Shown: positions 1 through 11,443, counted from the first letter of the stretch. The stretch is 64,000 nt of DNA from Alphaproteobacteria bacterium 32-64-14 (GCA_002280725.1 NCEM01000013.1:167492-231491); one strand, 5' to 3'. Numbers and translations: made by a program. The notes: generated by a model not told the origin, from the letters alone.

Positions 1-2
1 TG

Positions 3-338
3 AAGCGAATGACGGCTTCGATCACCGACTACATCCGCTCGCAGCTCATCGCCAACCGCTGCTGGACCGACCACAGCGACATGGCCGACGCGCGCCGCCT
101 CAAGGCCACGTTCCGCGTCTGGTTTGGCCGTAATGGCAAGTTTTCGCAGGCCTATCAGCTGGTCAGCCCCGGCCGCGAACCGGCCGGCGATGTTCCGCTG
201 CAGACCTTCATCGCGCACGGCCGCCGCGCGCTGGATATGTGCAACAAGATCGGCTGGATGGTGCCTCCGGAGTATTTCGAGCTGCCACAGCCTCAACCCA
301 TCGACATCGAATTTCTGCCCAAGATCGCAACACAATGA
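3..338 (+). CDS. tolA: TolA C-terminal part (5' end outside window)
   Basis: This is the end of a longer reading frame that is open back to the window edge, so the start is not seen. The visible ~110 residues read as a small periplasmic TonB/TolA-like C-terminal domain ('TFRVWFGRNGKFS', then a helix ending 'CNKIGWMVPPEYF'). In the Tol-Pal system TolA spans the inner membrane and links the TolQR motor to TolB and Pal. The call rests mainly on position: it lies 79 bp upstream of tolB in the same direction, the standard tolA-tolB-pal order. Sequence similarity to TolA C-termini is weak by eye, so another TonB-like protein cannot be excluded. Confidence 0.7.
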   Translation, partial: KRMTASITDYIRSQLIANRCWTDHSDMADARRLKATFRVWFGRNGKFSQAYQLVSPGREPAGDVPLQTFIAHGRRALDMCNKIGWMVPPEYFELPQPQPIDIEFLPKIATQ

Positions 339-417
339 TGCGTATCGGGAACTGTCTGGCGCTCCCGCCCATTCCGGACAGCGGACTTAAACTGGGACCA
401 AGCGGAGGATCGCCGCC

Positions 418-1806
418 ATGCGCACACTGAAACTCATAACGATCGCGATTGCCGCGCTTGTCCTGCCTGCCGCTCCCGCTGTGGCGCAGCCTCCCCTCAA
501 GGTTCAGGTGGTGGGCGAGGAATACGTCCCCATGCGCGTTGCGATCCCCGACTTCGACGCCGAAGGCCCGGGCGCCGAGCAGGTTGCGCGCGACCTCGCT
601 GATGTGCTGCGCGCTGACCTTGCTTCCTCCACGGCCTTCGCGCTGGTCGACAAGGCCGCCTTCATCGAGCGTGATCTCGACATCGCCCTGCCGCCGACCT
701 TCGGCGACTGGTCGGTTGCCGGGGTCGCGGCGCAGGCGCTGGTCGTCGGCAAGATCGTGGTCAATCCTGGCTCGAACTCGCTGACCGTCCAGTTCCGCCT
801 CTACGATGTGTACGGACAATCACAGCTGTTTGCGCGCGAGTATTCGGTGCCGACCCCGCTCAACTGGCGCCGCCTCGCTCACAAGGTTGCGGACGACGTC
901 TACTCCCGCCTTACGGGCGATGAGGGTTATTTCGACAGCCGCATCGCGTTTGTGTCGAAGACACCGGGCGAGGAAAGCCTGCGCGGACGTCTCGCCATCA
1001 TGGACCAGGACGGCGCCAACGCCGAATTCCTGCTCTCGGGTTTCAGCGCCGTGATCAACCCGCGCTTCTCGCCCACCGAACAGATGATCCTCTACGGCGC
1101 CTATGTGCCGGATCCGAAATACCCGCAGGCGACGCTGCTGCGCACCTATCTCTACGACATCAGCACAGGGCGGCAGGAAATCCTCGCCGAGAACCCGAAC
1201 TCGATGGAGTATTCGGCGCGCTTCTCCCCTGATGGAAAGTCGATCGCGTTCAGCCGCTCGGTGAACGGCAACGCCGACATCTATGTGTTCGACCTGGCGC
1301 GCGGAACAGAACGCCGCCTCACGCGCGACAGCGGCGTCGATACCTCGCCGTCCTTCTCTCCCGACGGCAAGCGCATCGTGTTCGAATCTGATCGCGGCCT
1401 CGGCCCACAGCTCTACATGATGAACGAGAATGGCGAGGCGATGGAGTGCCCGACCTCGCGCACGCGCGAGGCGGCCTGCCGCATCTCGTTCGAGACCGGC
1501 GCGCGTTTTGGCGACCCGGTTTGGTCACCGCGTGGCGACTGGATTGCCTTCTCGGTGCAGCGCCGCGGCCAGTTCGCGATCGGCGTCATCCAACCCGACG
1601 GCAAAGGCCTCCGCGTTCTCAGCGACGGCTACCAGGACGAGGCGCCGAGCTGGTCGCCCAATGGCCGGGTGATTGTATTCCAGAGGACACAGGCCAAGGG
1701 CGCCGGCCCCAAACTCTTCAGCGTTGACCTGACGGGACGTAACACGCGGCGGATCGCAACCCCGCGCGATGCAACCAACCCGACGTGGGGGCCGCTGCTC
1801 AAATAG
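418..1806 (+). CDS. tolB: Tol-Pal system translocation protein TolB
   Basis: Periplasmic protein that bridges TolA and the lipoprotein Pal, supporting outer-membrane constriction during division. It is 462 residues, close to the family length. A signal peptide covers residues 1-23 (cleavage after AVA), an N-terminal domain runs to about residue 165, and the rest is a six-bladed beta-propeller with recurring WD40-like blades of the form 'FSPDGKSIAFSR', 'FSPDGKRIVFES' and 'WSPRGDWIAFS'. The ATG follows a CGGAGGAT ribosome binding site. It is the second gene of the tolA-tolB-pal-cpoB run. Confidence 0.96.
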   Translation: MRTLKLITIAIAALVLPAAPAVAQPPLKVQVVGEEYVPMRVAIPDFDAEGPGAEQVARDLADVLRADLASSTAFALVDKAAFIERDLDIALPPTFGDWSVAGVAAQALVVGKIVVNPGSNSLTVQFRLYDVYGQSQLFAREYSVPTPLNWRRLAHKVADDVYSRLTGDEGYFDSRIAFVSKTPGEESLRGRLAIMDQDGANAEFLLSGFSAVINPRFSPTEQMILYGAYVPDPKYPQATLLRTYLYDISTGRQEILAENPNSMEYSARFSPDGKSIAFSRSVNGNADIYVFDLARGTERRLTRDSGVDTSPSFSPDGKRIVFESDRGLGPQLYMMNENGEAMECPTSRTREAACRISFETGARFGDPVWSPRGDWIAFSVQRRGQFAIGVIQPDGKGLRVLSDGYQDEAPSWSPNGRVIVFQRTQAKGAGPKLFSVDLTGRNTRRIATPRDATNPTWGPLLK

Positions 1807-2081
1807 GATCGTATACTGATCAGTATGCGCTTCGGTAAAAGGCGCGGCTGAATTGCAACAGGTGATCGCGCGTTGTGCAAAGCAAAGGAAAACGGGCGGC
1901 TATTACATTACTTGATTGCAATCTTACCGCTTCTTTGCCACAAAAAACCCTGAAGTATATCGATGCTTCAGGGGTGCTTCACGCGCTCCGGCCTTGCAAT
2001 TCCATTGCAATTCGCCGGTAGTGTCGGGGATTGGATTGCGCGCCTTCTTGGGGGGCGCGAAGGGAACAAGGAGACTACAGA

Positions 2082-2639
2082 ATGATGCGGTCAATCAGCC
2101 TTTCAGCTCTCACCGCCGCAGTGGTGTTGAGTGTTTCGGCCTGCGCTTCCAACCCCCCGCCGGAACCGGAGCCCGCTCCGCCCGCCGTTGAAAAGGCCGT
2201 CGTGACGCCGCCGCGCGTCTCGCCGCCGCCGTCGCCGCCGGTTGCGCCGACGCCGTCGGGCCCGGCCGCTGGATCGCGCGCCGACTTCTCGGCCAAAGCC
2301 ACGGATCGCGTATATTTCGACTACGACCAGTACAACCTGGACGACGCCGACCGCCGCGCGCTTGCCGCTCAGGTCGCCTGGCTCAAGCAATACCCGACGA
2401 CCCGCGTGGAAGTTCAGGGGCATGCCGACGAGCGCGGCACCAAGGACTACAACATCGCTCTCGGCGGCCGCCGTGCGGACGCTGTCGCGGCCTACCTGAA
2501 GTCGCAAGGCATTGCTGACACCCGTATCCAGACGATCTCGTTCGGCAAGGACAAGCCGCTGGACACCGGCCATGACGAAGCCGCCTGGGCTCGCAACCGG
2601 AACGCCTTCACGAACGTGATCGTGGAAGCGATCAGCTAG
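2082..2639 (+). CDS. pal: Peptidoglycan-associated lipoprotein Pal
   Basis: Outer-membrane lipoprotein that binds peptidoglycan and TolB. Start chosen at the first of two adjacent ATGs (2082/2085), 8 nt after AAGGAG; an upstream in-frame start at 2031 would add 17 residues before the signal peptide and is unlikely. The lipobox SVSAC places the lipidated cysteine at residue 21. A proline-rich linker (about 24-65) leads to an OmpA C-terminal domain (about 70-183) with the peptidoglycan-binding segment 'VQGHADERGTKDYNIALGGRR'-like, shown here in part as 'GHADERGTKDYN'. About 275 bp separate it from tolB, so it may have its own promoter. Confidence 0.97.
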   Translation: MMRSISLSALTAAVVLSVSACASNPPPEPEPAPPAVEKAVVTPPRVSPPPSPPVAPTPSGPAAGSRADFSAKATDRVYFDYDQYNLDDADRRALAAQVAWLKQYPTTRVEVQGHADERGTKDYNIALGGRRADAVAAYLKSQGIADTRIQTISFGKDKPLDTGHDEAAWARNRNAFTNVIVEAIS

Positions 2640-2655
2640 TCTGTCAGACTGCAGT

Positions 2656-2694
2656 CCGCCGCCCGGCTTGCCATAATTCAGGCACGGGCGGCGG
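2656..2694 (+). other. Intercistronic hairpin between pal and cpoB
   Basis: A perfect 10-bp stem, CCGCCGCCCG (2656-2665) with CGGGCGGCGG (2685-2694), with a further short pairing inside the loop. There is no following T-run, so it is not a classical terminator. It could stabilise pal mRNA or lower read-through into cpoB (inference). Confidence 0.5.
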
Positions 2695-2708
2695 ATAGCT
2701 TTCCGGTC

Positions 2709-3644
2709 ATGAAGCGGACGTCTCCCCTTATGATCCAAGCACTTGCACAGGCGCGCACTGACTTCTCGCAAGTTGGCCGCTCGCAAGTTCCCCGCCCGCG
2801 CGCTGTCGCGGGGGCCCATCCGGCCCAGGGGCCGGTGTTTTTGCCCGGCCTGCTGTTTGGACTGGTCGTCCTTGCGGCGGCGGCATTTTTCGTCCCCCGG
2901 GCCGATGCCCAGGTATTTTCTTCCCAGCCCTATGTCGCAGCGCCCGACCCGGCGGTCGAACAGCTGCGTATCCGCGTCGAACAACTTGAGGCGGACCTCA
3001 AACGGGCCATCGATCAGGCCGAAACGCTTGGCGCCGCGTTGGGCGATGCTCGCCGCGTGGCCGACGAAGCCGATATCGGCCGCCGCCAGGCCCAGGCCGA
3101 ACTCAAGACCCTGAGCGATCGGGTCGAAGCACTGGAAGACCGGCTTACGGACGCGGCAGCCGCCGCCGGTCAGGACGCCAATGCCGGCGGCGCGATCGCG
3201 CTGACGCCGGCAGGCCCCGCCGCCGCCCCGCCGATCGACGTCGCGTCCCTGCCCGCTGACGAGGCCGCCCTGTTTGAGCAGGCGAAGGCCCTGCTGCAAA
3301 ACGACGGCAATTTTCCTGGCGCCCAGGCCGCTTTTGGCGTTTTCCTGACCAAATTTCCGAAGAGCAAACAGGCTGGAGACGCCCAGTACTATCTGGGTGA
3401 ATCGCTGCTCTATCAGGACGATTTCGCTGATGCCGCTGCCGCGTACGGCAAGCTCATCAAGGACTACCCCCAATCCGCCAACGCGCCGACCGGCCTCGTG
3501 AAACTGGCCCGCTCGCTGCGCCTCATGGGCAACACCGCGCAGGCCTGCCGCACGCTGTCGCTGATGTCGCAGAACTTTCCCAAGGCTTCGGCGATCGCCA
3601 AGCAGCTGGCCGACCAGGAGCGCCAGCAAGCCAAGTGCTCCTGA
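2709..3644 (+). CDS. cpoB: Cell division coordinator CpoB (YbgF)
   Basis: Periplasmic TPR protein that coordinates peptidoglycan synthesis with Tol-driven outer-membrane constriction. A hydrophobic segment around residues 45-62 ends in 'ADAQ', a plausible signal-peptidase site. Then comes a coiled coil (about 78-155) and TPR repeats (about 185-311) with 'FEQAKALLQNDGNFPGAQ' and 'DAQYYLGESLLYQDDF'. The unusual 40-residue hydrophilic N-terminus suggests the true start may be a downstream GTG (2835), which would leave a normal signal peptide. Fourth gene of the Tol-Pal cluster. Confidence 0.9.
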   Translation: MKRTSPLMIQALAQARTDFSQVGRSQVPRPRAVAGAHPAQGPVFLPGLLFGLVVLAAAAFFVPRADAQVFSSQPYVAAPDPAVEQLRIRVEQLEADLKRAIDQAETLGAALGDARRVADEADIGRRQAQAELKTLSDRVEALEDRLTDAAAAAGQDANAGGAIALTPAGPAAAPPIDVASLPADEAALFEQAKALLQNDGNFPGAQAAFGVFLTKFPKSKQAGDAQYYLGESLLYQDDFADAAAAYGKLIKDYPQSANAPTGLVKLARSLRLMGNTAQACRTLSLMSQNFPKASAIAKQLADQERQQAKCS

Positions 3645-3804
3645 GCCCTGATCGCCTGGCGCCCCGGCAGGAAGCCGTGCGGGCGCCGCAATCAGACCTG
3701 AACCGCAGTTAGGGCCTGTTCAGGAATAACGAACCAAGATTTGGAAGCTTCCAGACCCCGGCGTCCTTCCGGGATTCTGCAGGCCCAGACAGACAGGTTG
3801 ATTC

Positions 3805-4323
3805 GTGTTGCTTCAGAAACGCGCCTTCGGCTTCGCCGCGTTGACCCTCGCCGCCTGGGCATCGCTTGCCGCTCCGCATGCGGCAGCCCAGCCCCCCTCG
3901 GCCGAGCGGGTTCGCGGCGGAATGTTCGACGCCTCAGACCCCGCAGGCATCGCCCGCTTCATGGAGCGCACGGGGTATCGCGTGGAGCTTCGCTCGGACG
4001 CCAAGGGCGACCCGGTCATCGCCGGCCGCATATCGCGCAGCGACTACCTGATGCAGTTCTACGAATGCGAAGGCGGCTCGTTCTGCAATTCGGTGCAGCT
4101 CGTCGTGCAGGTTCCCAAGCCCGCGGCGCTGGATGGCGATGCGGCTAACGCCTTTAACGCGCGCTGGCGCTATGTGCGGATCACGTTCGACCAGACGCAG
4201 GCGAAGCTGCAGATGGACATCAACCTCGACGCCGGCGTCACGGCCGACAATCTCGAGGATACGCTCGACATCTGGCGGCAGCTGGTCGAAATCTTCGAGC
4301 GTGAAATCGTCGGCGCACGATAG
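3805..4323 (+). CDS. Secreted YbjN-domain-like protein
   Basis: 172 residues starting at GTG, with a signal peptide ending 'PHAAAQ' (about residue 29). The body has a YbjN-like sensory fold pattern: a helix 'DPAGIARFMERTGYRVEL', strands 'DPVIAGRISRSDYLMQFYECEGG', and a C-terminal helix 'TLDIWRQLVEIFEREI'. Two cysteines lie close together (ECEGGSFC). The molecular function of this family is not defined. It sits between cpoB and tilS in the same direction; tilS follows closely. Confidence 0.65.
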   Translation: MLLQKRAFGFAALTLAAWASLAAPHAAAQPPSAERVRGGMFDASDPAGIARFMERTGYRVELRSDAKGDPVIAGRISRSDYLMQFYECEGGSFCNSVQLVVQVPKPAALDGDAANAFNARWRYVRITFDQTQAKLQMDINLDAGVTADNLEDTLDIWRQLVEIFEREIVGAR

Positions 4324-4372
4324 GCCCACTGGACAAGGCGGAGGGAGCGATCTTTCCCCGCTCGCGCAGCGC

Positions 4373-5476
4373 ATGCGCGCGGCCCTGCGATATCCTTTCG
4401 AAGCAGAGGGCGAGTTGCGCGATCCCGGCGCAGGCGGCGACACGCGCACGCTGGGCCTTGCCGTGTCAGGCGGCTCCGACTCTCTGGCGATGCTGGCGCT
4501 CGCAGCCGAGATCCGCACGCACGACGGCGGGCTGTCGCTTGCGGCTGTAACCGTCGATCATGGCCTGCGCCCGGAAGCCGCGGCCGAAGCTGACGAGGTG
4601 GGCCGCATCTGCCGCGAGCTTGGCGTGCCCCATTCAATCGTGCGTTGGGAGAGAGCTGACACCGGCGCCGTGAGCCAGGCGGACGCGCGCCGCGCGCGGC
4701 ATCTGCTGCTCGCCGCGTGGGCGGCGGCGCATGATGTCGGCCAGATCGCGCTTGCGCACACGCGGGATGATCGCCTCGAAACCTTCCTGATGCGCGCGCG
4801 GCAGGGATCAGGCTGGTATGGTCTGGCCGGGTTGATGCCGCACGCGCCCTCGCCTGTGTGGCCGCAAGGCGCAGCGCTTCGTCTGTTCCGCCCCCTGCTC
4901 GCCTTCACGCGCGAGGATCTGCGGGACGATCTGCGCGCACGTGGCATCGCCTGGATCGACGACCCCTCGAACGCCGCCGACAGGTTCGAGCGCGTACGGA
5001 TGCGGCGCCTGCTCGCGCGCCTGCCTCCCGCCACGAAGGATACCGCAATCCGCATGATGGACAGGCTGGCCGAGATGCGCACGGCCACTGCCAGCGCCGC
5101 GTTCGAGCTGCTGTCGCGCCATGTCGACCAACACGACAGCACAGCCAGCCTGCCCCTCGACACGCGCACCCGCGTCGGGCCCGAGGCGTGGCGGCGCTTC
5201 ATTGAGGCGATGGTCATGGCGGCTGGCGGCGCAGGTATTCCCCCGCGAGGCGAAGGGCTGGCGCGCCTGCTGAATCTTATCGCCGCGCATGATCCCGCCC
5301 TGCAGCGGGGCGTGACACTGGCGGGAGCCAAAATCCGCTTCGGCAGAGGGGCCGTGCTGGGTTTCAGCCGGGCGCCGCCCCGTTCCGGACAAGGCGCCGG
5401 CCCCGCGGGTCAACGCGACTGGGAGAGGGCGGCCCGGCTACTGCAGCCAACAAATCTCGGTCCGCTCTGGGTCTGA
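4373..5476 (+). CDS. tilS: tRNA(Ile)-lysidine synthase TilS
   Basis: Adds lysine to C34 of the CAU-anticodon tRNA-Ile using ATP, which switches it from AUG to AUA decoding; cytoplasmic and normally essential. The PP-loop motif SGGSDS lies near residue 32, followed by 'AVTVDHGLRPEAAAEADEV' and 'IALAHTRDDRLETFLMRA', typical of TilS. The C-terminal part is shorter than in long TilS forms, as is common in alphaproteobacteria. Start is uncertain: ATG 4373 gives a normal N-terminus but has no close ribosome site; GTG 4301 would overlap the previous gene by 23 bp. It lies directly upstream of ftsH, a frequent alphaproteobacterial arrangement. Confidence 0.92.
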   Translation: MRAALRYPFEAEGELRDPGAGGDTRTLGLAVSGGSDSLAMLALAAEIRTHDGGLSLAAVTVDHGLRPEAAAEADEVGRICRELGVPHSIVRWERADTGAVSQADARRARHLLLAAWAAAHDVGQIALAHTRDDRLETFLMRARQGSGWYGLAGLMPHAPSPVWPQGAALRLFRPLLAFTREDLRDDLRARGIAWIDDPSNAADRFERVRMRRLLARLPPATKDTAIRMMDRLAEMRTATASAAFELLSRHVDQHDSTASLPLDTRTRVGPEAWRRFIEAMVMAAGGAGIPPRGEGLARLLNLIAAHDPALQRGVTLAGAKIRFGRGAVLGFSRAPPRSGQGAGPAGQRDWERAARLLQPTNLGPLWV

Positions 5477-5604
5477 CCGGCCAAAGTGACTGCCAATCGG
5501 CAAAAAGACGCAGGAAAGTGACAGCGGCTTAACGGTTCAGCACTCGTTTTCGCCGAGTATCAGAACTATCTTGTCGGGCTACAGCCCATTGAAAGGCCGC
5601 GTGC

Positions 5605-7512
<1,908 letters not shown>

Positions 7513-7538
7513 GCTGTCGCGACACATGCAGACATGCG

Positions 7539-7564
7539 AACGGCGGCCCCCACGGGCCGCCGTT
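7539..7564 (+). terminator. Rho-independent terminator of ftsH
   Basis: Perfect 11-bp GC-rich stem AACGGCGGCCC / GGGCCGCCGTT with a 4-nt loop, followed by a T-rich tract (TGTGTTTG). It lies 27 bp past the ftsH stop. Confidence 0.85.
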
Positions 7565-7625
7565 TGTGTTTGCGCGTATGTGTTTGCGGGTTACAGCTCC
7601 TTCAGGATCGGGCCGGAGGGACATG

Positions 7626-9356
7626 ATGACAGCTGCACGATCGATCATGGGGGCGCTTGCGGCGCTGGCCGTACTGGCGAGCTGCAACGGACCCGCACAG
7701 CCCCCGGCCGCGGTGACGGGCGAGGCGATGGTCGCAGCGGCCGATCCGCTGGCTGTCGAGGCGGGTCTGGAAATCCTGCGCGCGGGCGGGAGCGCGATCG
7801 ATGCGGCAATTGCTGTCGAGGTGACACTCGGGCTGGTCGAGCCAGAATCGTCCGGCATCGGCGGTGGCGGCTTCCTGATCCATTATCGCGGGAGGGATGA
7901 AGCCATCGACGCCTATGATGGCCGCGAATGGGCGCCGGCAGGCGCTACGCCCGACATGTTTCTGGTGGACGGCAAGCCGCTCTCCTTCGAGCTGGCGCAG
8001 GCGAGCGGCAAGTCGATCGGCGCACCGGGCCTGATTCCGATGCTGAAACTGGCGCACGAGCAACACGGCAAGCTGCCGTGGGCAAAGCTGTTCGAGCCTG
8101 CGATCCGGCTTGCGGAGGAAGGCTTCCCCGTGGGCCCACGCCTCAGCCGCAGCTTTGCCCAACACAAGGATCTGCTCGCGGCCGACGCGCAGGCGCGGGC
8201 GATCTATCTCGACGCCAACGGCCTTCCATGGCCGCAGGGCCATGTCCTCAAGAACCCGCTCTATGCCCAGTCGCTGCGCGCGATTGCAGCGGAAGGCCCC
8301 GCCGCGCTGACAAGCGGCGCGATTGCCGAGGCGATCGTAGCCTCGGCCCAGCGCGAGCCGCGTGCAGGCACGCTGACGGTTGCCGATCTTCAGGCCTACC
8401 AGCCGCGCAGGCTCGATCCGCTGTGCGCACCGTTCCGGGTCTACAGCGTCTGCACCATGCCCTCGCCTTCCTCGGCCAACGCGATGCTGTCGATCCTCGG
8501 GCTGTACGAGCGTGCGCGGCCGACGCCCGAAAGCCCGCACAACGTGCAGGCTCCTAACCTGCAGGATTGGGCCGCCTACGTGTGGGCGAGCAGGCTCTCC
8601 TATGTCGACCGCGACCACTACATGGCGGACGACCGTTTCGTGCAGGCCCCGACGAAAGAGCTGATCGCGCCCAGCTATCTCGATGCCCGCGCCAGCCTGA
8701 TCGATCTCGGCATGGGCCGGGCCACCATTCCGGTGGGCACGCCTGCGGGCGAAGAGCTGCGCAATCGCTGGGGCAGCGAAGCGATGCAGGAACATGGCAC
8801 GACGCACCTGTCGGTCGTCGACCATGATGGCAACGCCGTATCGCTCACCGCAACTATCGAGTCCGAGTACGGCTCGCATCGCATGGCCGGCGGCTTCTGG
8901 CTCAACAACCAGCTGACCGATTTCTCGCTGGAACCGGTGATCGGCGGCAAGCCTGCCGCCAACGCCGTGGCGCCGCGCAAGGCGCCGCGCTCGTCCATGT
9001 CGCCCTCGATCATCACGGACAAGGACGGCAAGCTGGTTCTGGTCGTTGGTTCCATGGGCGGCAGCACGATCATCGCTTCGGTGTCCCGCACCGTCATCGG
9101 CGTGCTGGACTGGCAACAGACGCCTCAGGAGGCGGTTGGAACCGCATCCTTCTTCGCGCGCACGCCGGAGATCATTGCCGAGAAGTCCCGTATGCCGGCT
9201 GAAACCTCCAACGCACTGCGGGCGCTCGGCTGGAACATCGTGGAAGGCGAGCTGTGGAGCGGTACACACGCGATCCAGGTCACGCCGAAGGGACTGGTGG
9301 GCGGAGCAGACCCGCGCGAAGAGGGCAAGGCCATCGCGCTCCCGGCCTTACCCTGA
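7626..9356 (+). CDS. ggt: Gamma-glutamyltransferase (lipoprotein)
   Basis: Ntn-hydrolase that cleaves or transfers gamma-glutamyl groups of glutathione-like substrates in the periplasm. About 576 residues. The N-terminus carries a lipobox-like LAVLASC, so it is probably membrane-anchored rather than soluble. Family motifs: 'GGSAIDAAIA', 'ESSGIGGGGFLIHY', and the self-cleavage/catalytic threonine in 'EHGTTHLSVVDHDGNAVS', with 'SMSPSIITDKDGK' in the small subunit. ATG 7626 sits 6 nt after GGAGG; the adjacent ATG 7623 is also possible. Single gene between terminators and a barrel-protein gene. Confidence 0.93.
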   Translation: MTAARSIMGALAALAVLASCNGPAQPPAAVTGEAMVAAADPLAVEAGLEILRAGGSAIDAAIAVEVTLGLVEPESSGIGGGGFLIHYRGRDEAIDAYDGREWAPAGATPDMFLVDGKPLSFELAQASGKSIGAPGLIPMLKLAHEQHGKLPWAKLFEPAIRLAEEGFPVGPRLSRSFAQHKDLLAADAQARAIYLDANGLPWPQGHVLKNPLYAQSLRAIAAEGPAALTSGAIAEAIVASAQREPRAGTLTVADLQAYQPRRLDPLCAPFRVYSVCTMPSPSSANAMLSILGLYERARPTPESPHNVQAPNLQDWAAYVWASRLSYVDRDHYMADDRFVQAPTKELIAPSYLDARASLIDLGMGRATIPVGTPAGEELRNRWGSEAMQEHGTTHLSVVDHDGNAVSLTATIESEYGSHRMAGGFWLNNQLTDFSLEPVIGGKPAANAVAPRKAPRSSMSPSIITDKDGKLVLVVGSMGGSTIIASVSRTVIGVLDWQQTPQEAVGTASFFARTPEIIAEKSRMPAETSNALRALGWNIVEGELWSGTHAIQVTPKGLVGGADPREEGKAIALPALP

Positions 9357-9543
9357 CGGATGGAACTCCGCTCGCAATCGCAACGAGCCTCGTCCGCACA
9401 CGAACAGATTTACCACGAAGCGTTGGTTCCATGTGTAACTGCCGTTTTTGTTTCGCTTTGCGCTACCCTCGCGATGATCCAGCGCCATCTCACCCGCGTA
9501 GCCCTTCCTGCGGGACAGTCGGGCATAACGTGGGAGTTGATCT

Positions 9544-10389
9544 ATGAAACGCGCTTACCCGGCCGCCGCACTCATGGCGGGGCTTGCATCCCTGTGCCCA
9601 ACGGCATTCGCACAAACATCGGACTGGTCTGGCTTCAGCATCGGCGTCAACGCCGGGCAGGGCATGCGGGACGACAGTGGTGGCGAGACCATCGTGTTCG
9701 ACACCAACCGCGATGGAACCTTCAACGACACCGTCCGCACCGGCCTCGGAGCCGATGCGTTTTCGCCTGGCTTCTGTAACGGCGCAGCTCAGGGCCGGAC
9801 GCCCGCTGAAGGTTGCCGCACAAGCGGCGACGACAATATCAATTACGGCCTGAAGGTCGGCTATGACTGGCAGTTCGGCAATTTCGTGGTTGGCGCGCTG
9901 GCCGAATACACCGTCGTCAACCTGGGCGATGATGTCAGCGCATTCTCCACCACGCCGGCGTCGTATACATTCACGCGCGATCTCAACGGCGTGACAGCCG
10001 TGCGCGGGCGCGCAGGGTATGCGTTCGGAACGTCGCTGCTGTACGCGACGGGCGGCATGGCGTGGGGCGACATGGCCCACAGCTTCACGACAACCAACAC
10101 GGCGAACGCATTCACCCGCACCGGCGGCAATGATGTCGACGGATACCAGGTTGGCGTGGGTTACGAGTTGATGCTCGATCCCGGCATGATGGGTCCGGGC
10201 TGGTCGCTGGGCATCGAGTATCTGATGACGTCGCTCGACGACAGCGACTATCAGGTCACTGTCAGCCAGGGCACGGCCCCGCCGACCAACCCGTTCCTGC
10301 TGGTCAATCCGTCCGGCACGGACATGCGTCGCACCAACGAAGACTTCGAATACGGCACCATTGGTGCAACACTGAACTGGCGCTGGTAA
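9544..10389 (+). CDS. Outer-membrane beta-barrel protein
   Basis: 281 residues with a signal peptide ending 'TAFAQ' (about residue 24). Alternating hydrophobic strands such as 'WSGFSIGVNAGQG', 'INYGLKVGYDWQFGNFVVGALAEY', 'AVRGRAGYAFGTSLLYATGGMAWG' and the C-terminal 'YGTIGATLNWRW' ending in an aromatic residue are typical of small outer-membrane barrels (OmpA/Omp25-31-like porin family). It may be a structural or surface protein; no specific substrate can be inferred. Single gene after a 187-bp gap in which nothing further is recognised. Confidence 0.8.
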   Translation: MKRAYPAAALMAGLASLCPTAFAQTSDWSGFSIGVNAGQGMRDDSGGETIVFDTNRDGTFNDTVRTGLGADAFSPGFCNGAAQGRTPAEGCRTSGDDNINYGLKVGYDWQFGNFVVGALAEYTVVNLGDDVSAFSTTPASYTFTRDLNGVTAVRGRAGYAFGTSLLYATGGMAWGDMAHSFTTTNTANAFTRTGGNDVDGYQVGVGYELMLDPGMMGPGWSLGIEYLMTSLDDSDYQVTVSQGTAPPTNPFLLVNPSGTDMRRTNEDFEYGTIGATLNWRW

Positions 10390-10573
10390 AACCGCGGGGC
10401 TGTGGTTGATCCACGTTAGACGGGCGGAGGCGTTTCCGGTGCAAGCCGGCAATGCCTCCGCCCGATGCACTTGAGCGGCTCCCGAATCTGCATACGGGCC
10501 TCGTCAGGCGGCGGGGCAGCCTGTTAGGCTGCCGCCGCAGACGCGACACAATGGGATTCCGGGAGACCTGTGC

Positions 10574-11443
10574 ATGAAGACGTGGCTCGGTTTGATACTT
10601 GCCGCAACGCTGGGAGTGATCGCCCCTGCCGCGTCGGCACAGAACAACTGGAACAAGCCGACTGAGCCGTTCCATGTGATCGACAATATCTATTATGTCG
10701 GGACCGAAGGGCTGGGCGCCTATCTCTTCACTGGATCGAAGGGCCATGTGCTACTCGATGGAGCGACGCCCGAGGGCGCAGCGATCGTCTCTGCAAACAT
10801 CGAGAAGCTTGGGTTCAAGTTGAGCGACGTGAAGATCCTGCTCAATAGTCATGCACACTTTGACCATTCCGGCGGGCTGGCGCAGCTCAAGGCGGCAACG
10901 GGCGCGAAGCTCTATGCGATGCAAGGCGACGTCTCGGCGCTGGAGGGCGGCTTCTATCTTGGCAGCGAGACCAACAAGACGATGAGCGCGCCGCCCGTAA
11001 AGGTTGATCATGTGCTCGGCGATGGCGAGCACGTGAAGCTCGAAGACATCGACCTGATCGCTCACCTGACGCCGGGCCATTCGCGCGGATGTACGTCGTG
11101 GGGAACAACGGCAAGCGCGAGCGGCAAGGATTACGAGGTGCTGGTGTTCTGCTCGGCGACGGTTGCCGCCAACCGCATCACGCCGCCACTGCAGTATGAA
11201 GGCATCGTGCAGGACTATCGCGCCACGTTCGCGAAAGCGAAGACGATGCGCGTGGACATTCCCCTCGCCCCGCATCCCGAATTCTTTGGCCTGTTGCAAA
11301 AGGCGGAAAAAGCAAAGACGGACAAGTCGCACAACGTCTTCGTCGATCCCGCCGCCTTCGCGCCTTACATCGCGCAACTTGAGGCTGTGTTCGAGACGAC
11401 CCTGAAGCAGCGGACGGATGCGGCGAAGGCAGCGGCTCAATGA
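10574..11443 (+). CDS. Subclass B3 metallo-beta-lactamase
   Basis: Secreted zinc hydrolase of the B3 metallo-beta-lactamase family. Signal peptide ends 'ASAQ' (about 23). The zinc-1/2 motif is HAHFDH, the third site is 'TPGHSRGCTSW', and the last ligand is in 'PLAPHPEFF'; this H-x-H-x-D-H plus His196/His263-like pattern is that of B3 enzymes, as is the N-terminal 'IYYVGTEGLGAYLFTG'. 289 residues fits the family. The next gene overlaps by 4 bp, so the two are translated together. Whether it hydrolyses beta-lactams in vivo cannot be read from sequence; some B3-like proteins have other substrates. Confidence 0.88.
   Translation: MKTWLGLILAATLGVIAPAASAQNNWNKPTEPFHVIDNIYYVGTEGLGAYLFTGSKGHVLLDGATPEGAAIVSANIEKLGFKLSDVKILLNSHAHFDHSGGLAQLKAATGAKLYAMQGDVSALEGGFYLGSETNKTMSAPPVKVDHVLGDGEHVKLEDIDLIAHLTPGHSRGCTSWGTTASASGKDYEVLVFCSATVAANRITPPLQYEGIVQDYRATFAKAKTMRVDIPLAPHPEFFGLLQKAEKAKTDKSHNVFVDPAAFAPYIAQLEAVFETTLKQRTDAAKAAAQ

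Noticed and set aside
1807..2081. Gene between tolB and pal
   Set aside because: The short frames there lack ribosome sites and family similarity; treated as the pal promoter region.
2103..3629. Long minus-strand open frame opposite pal and cpoB
   Set aside because: Low-complexity shadow of GC-rich genes; no start signal or domain, and the plus-strand genes are clear.
7602..9269. 555-codon minus-strand frame opposite ggt
   Set aside because: Arg/His-rich shadow of the gamma-glutamyltransferase gene.
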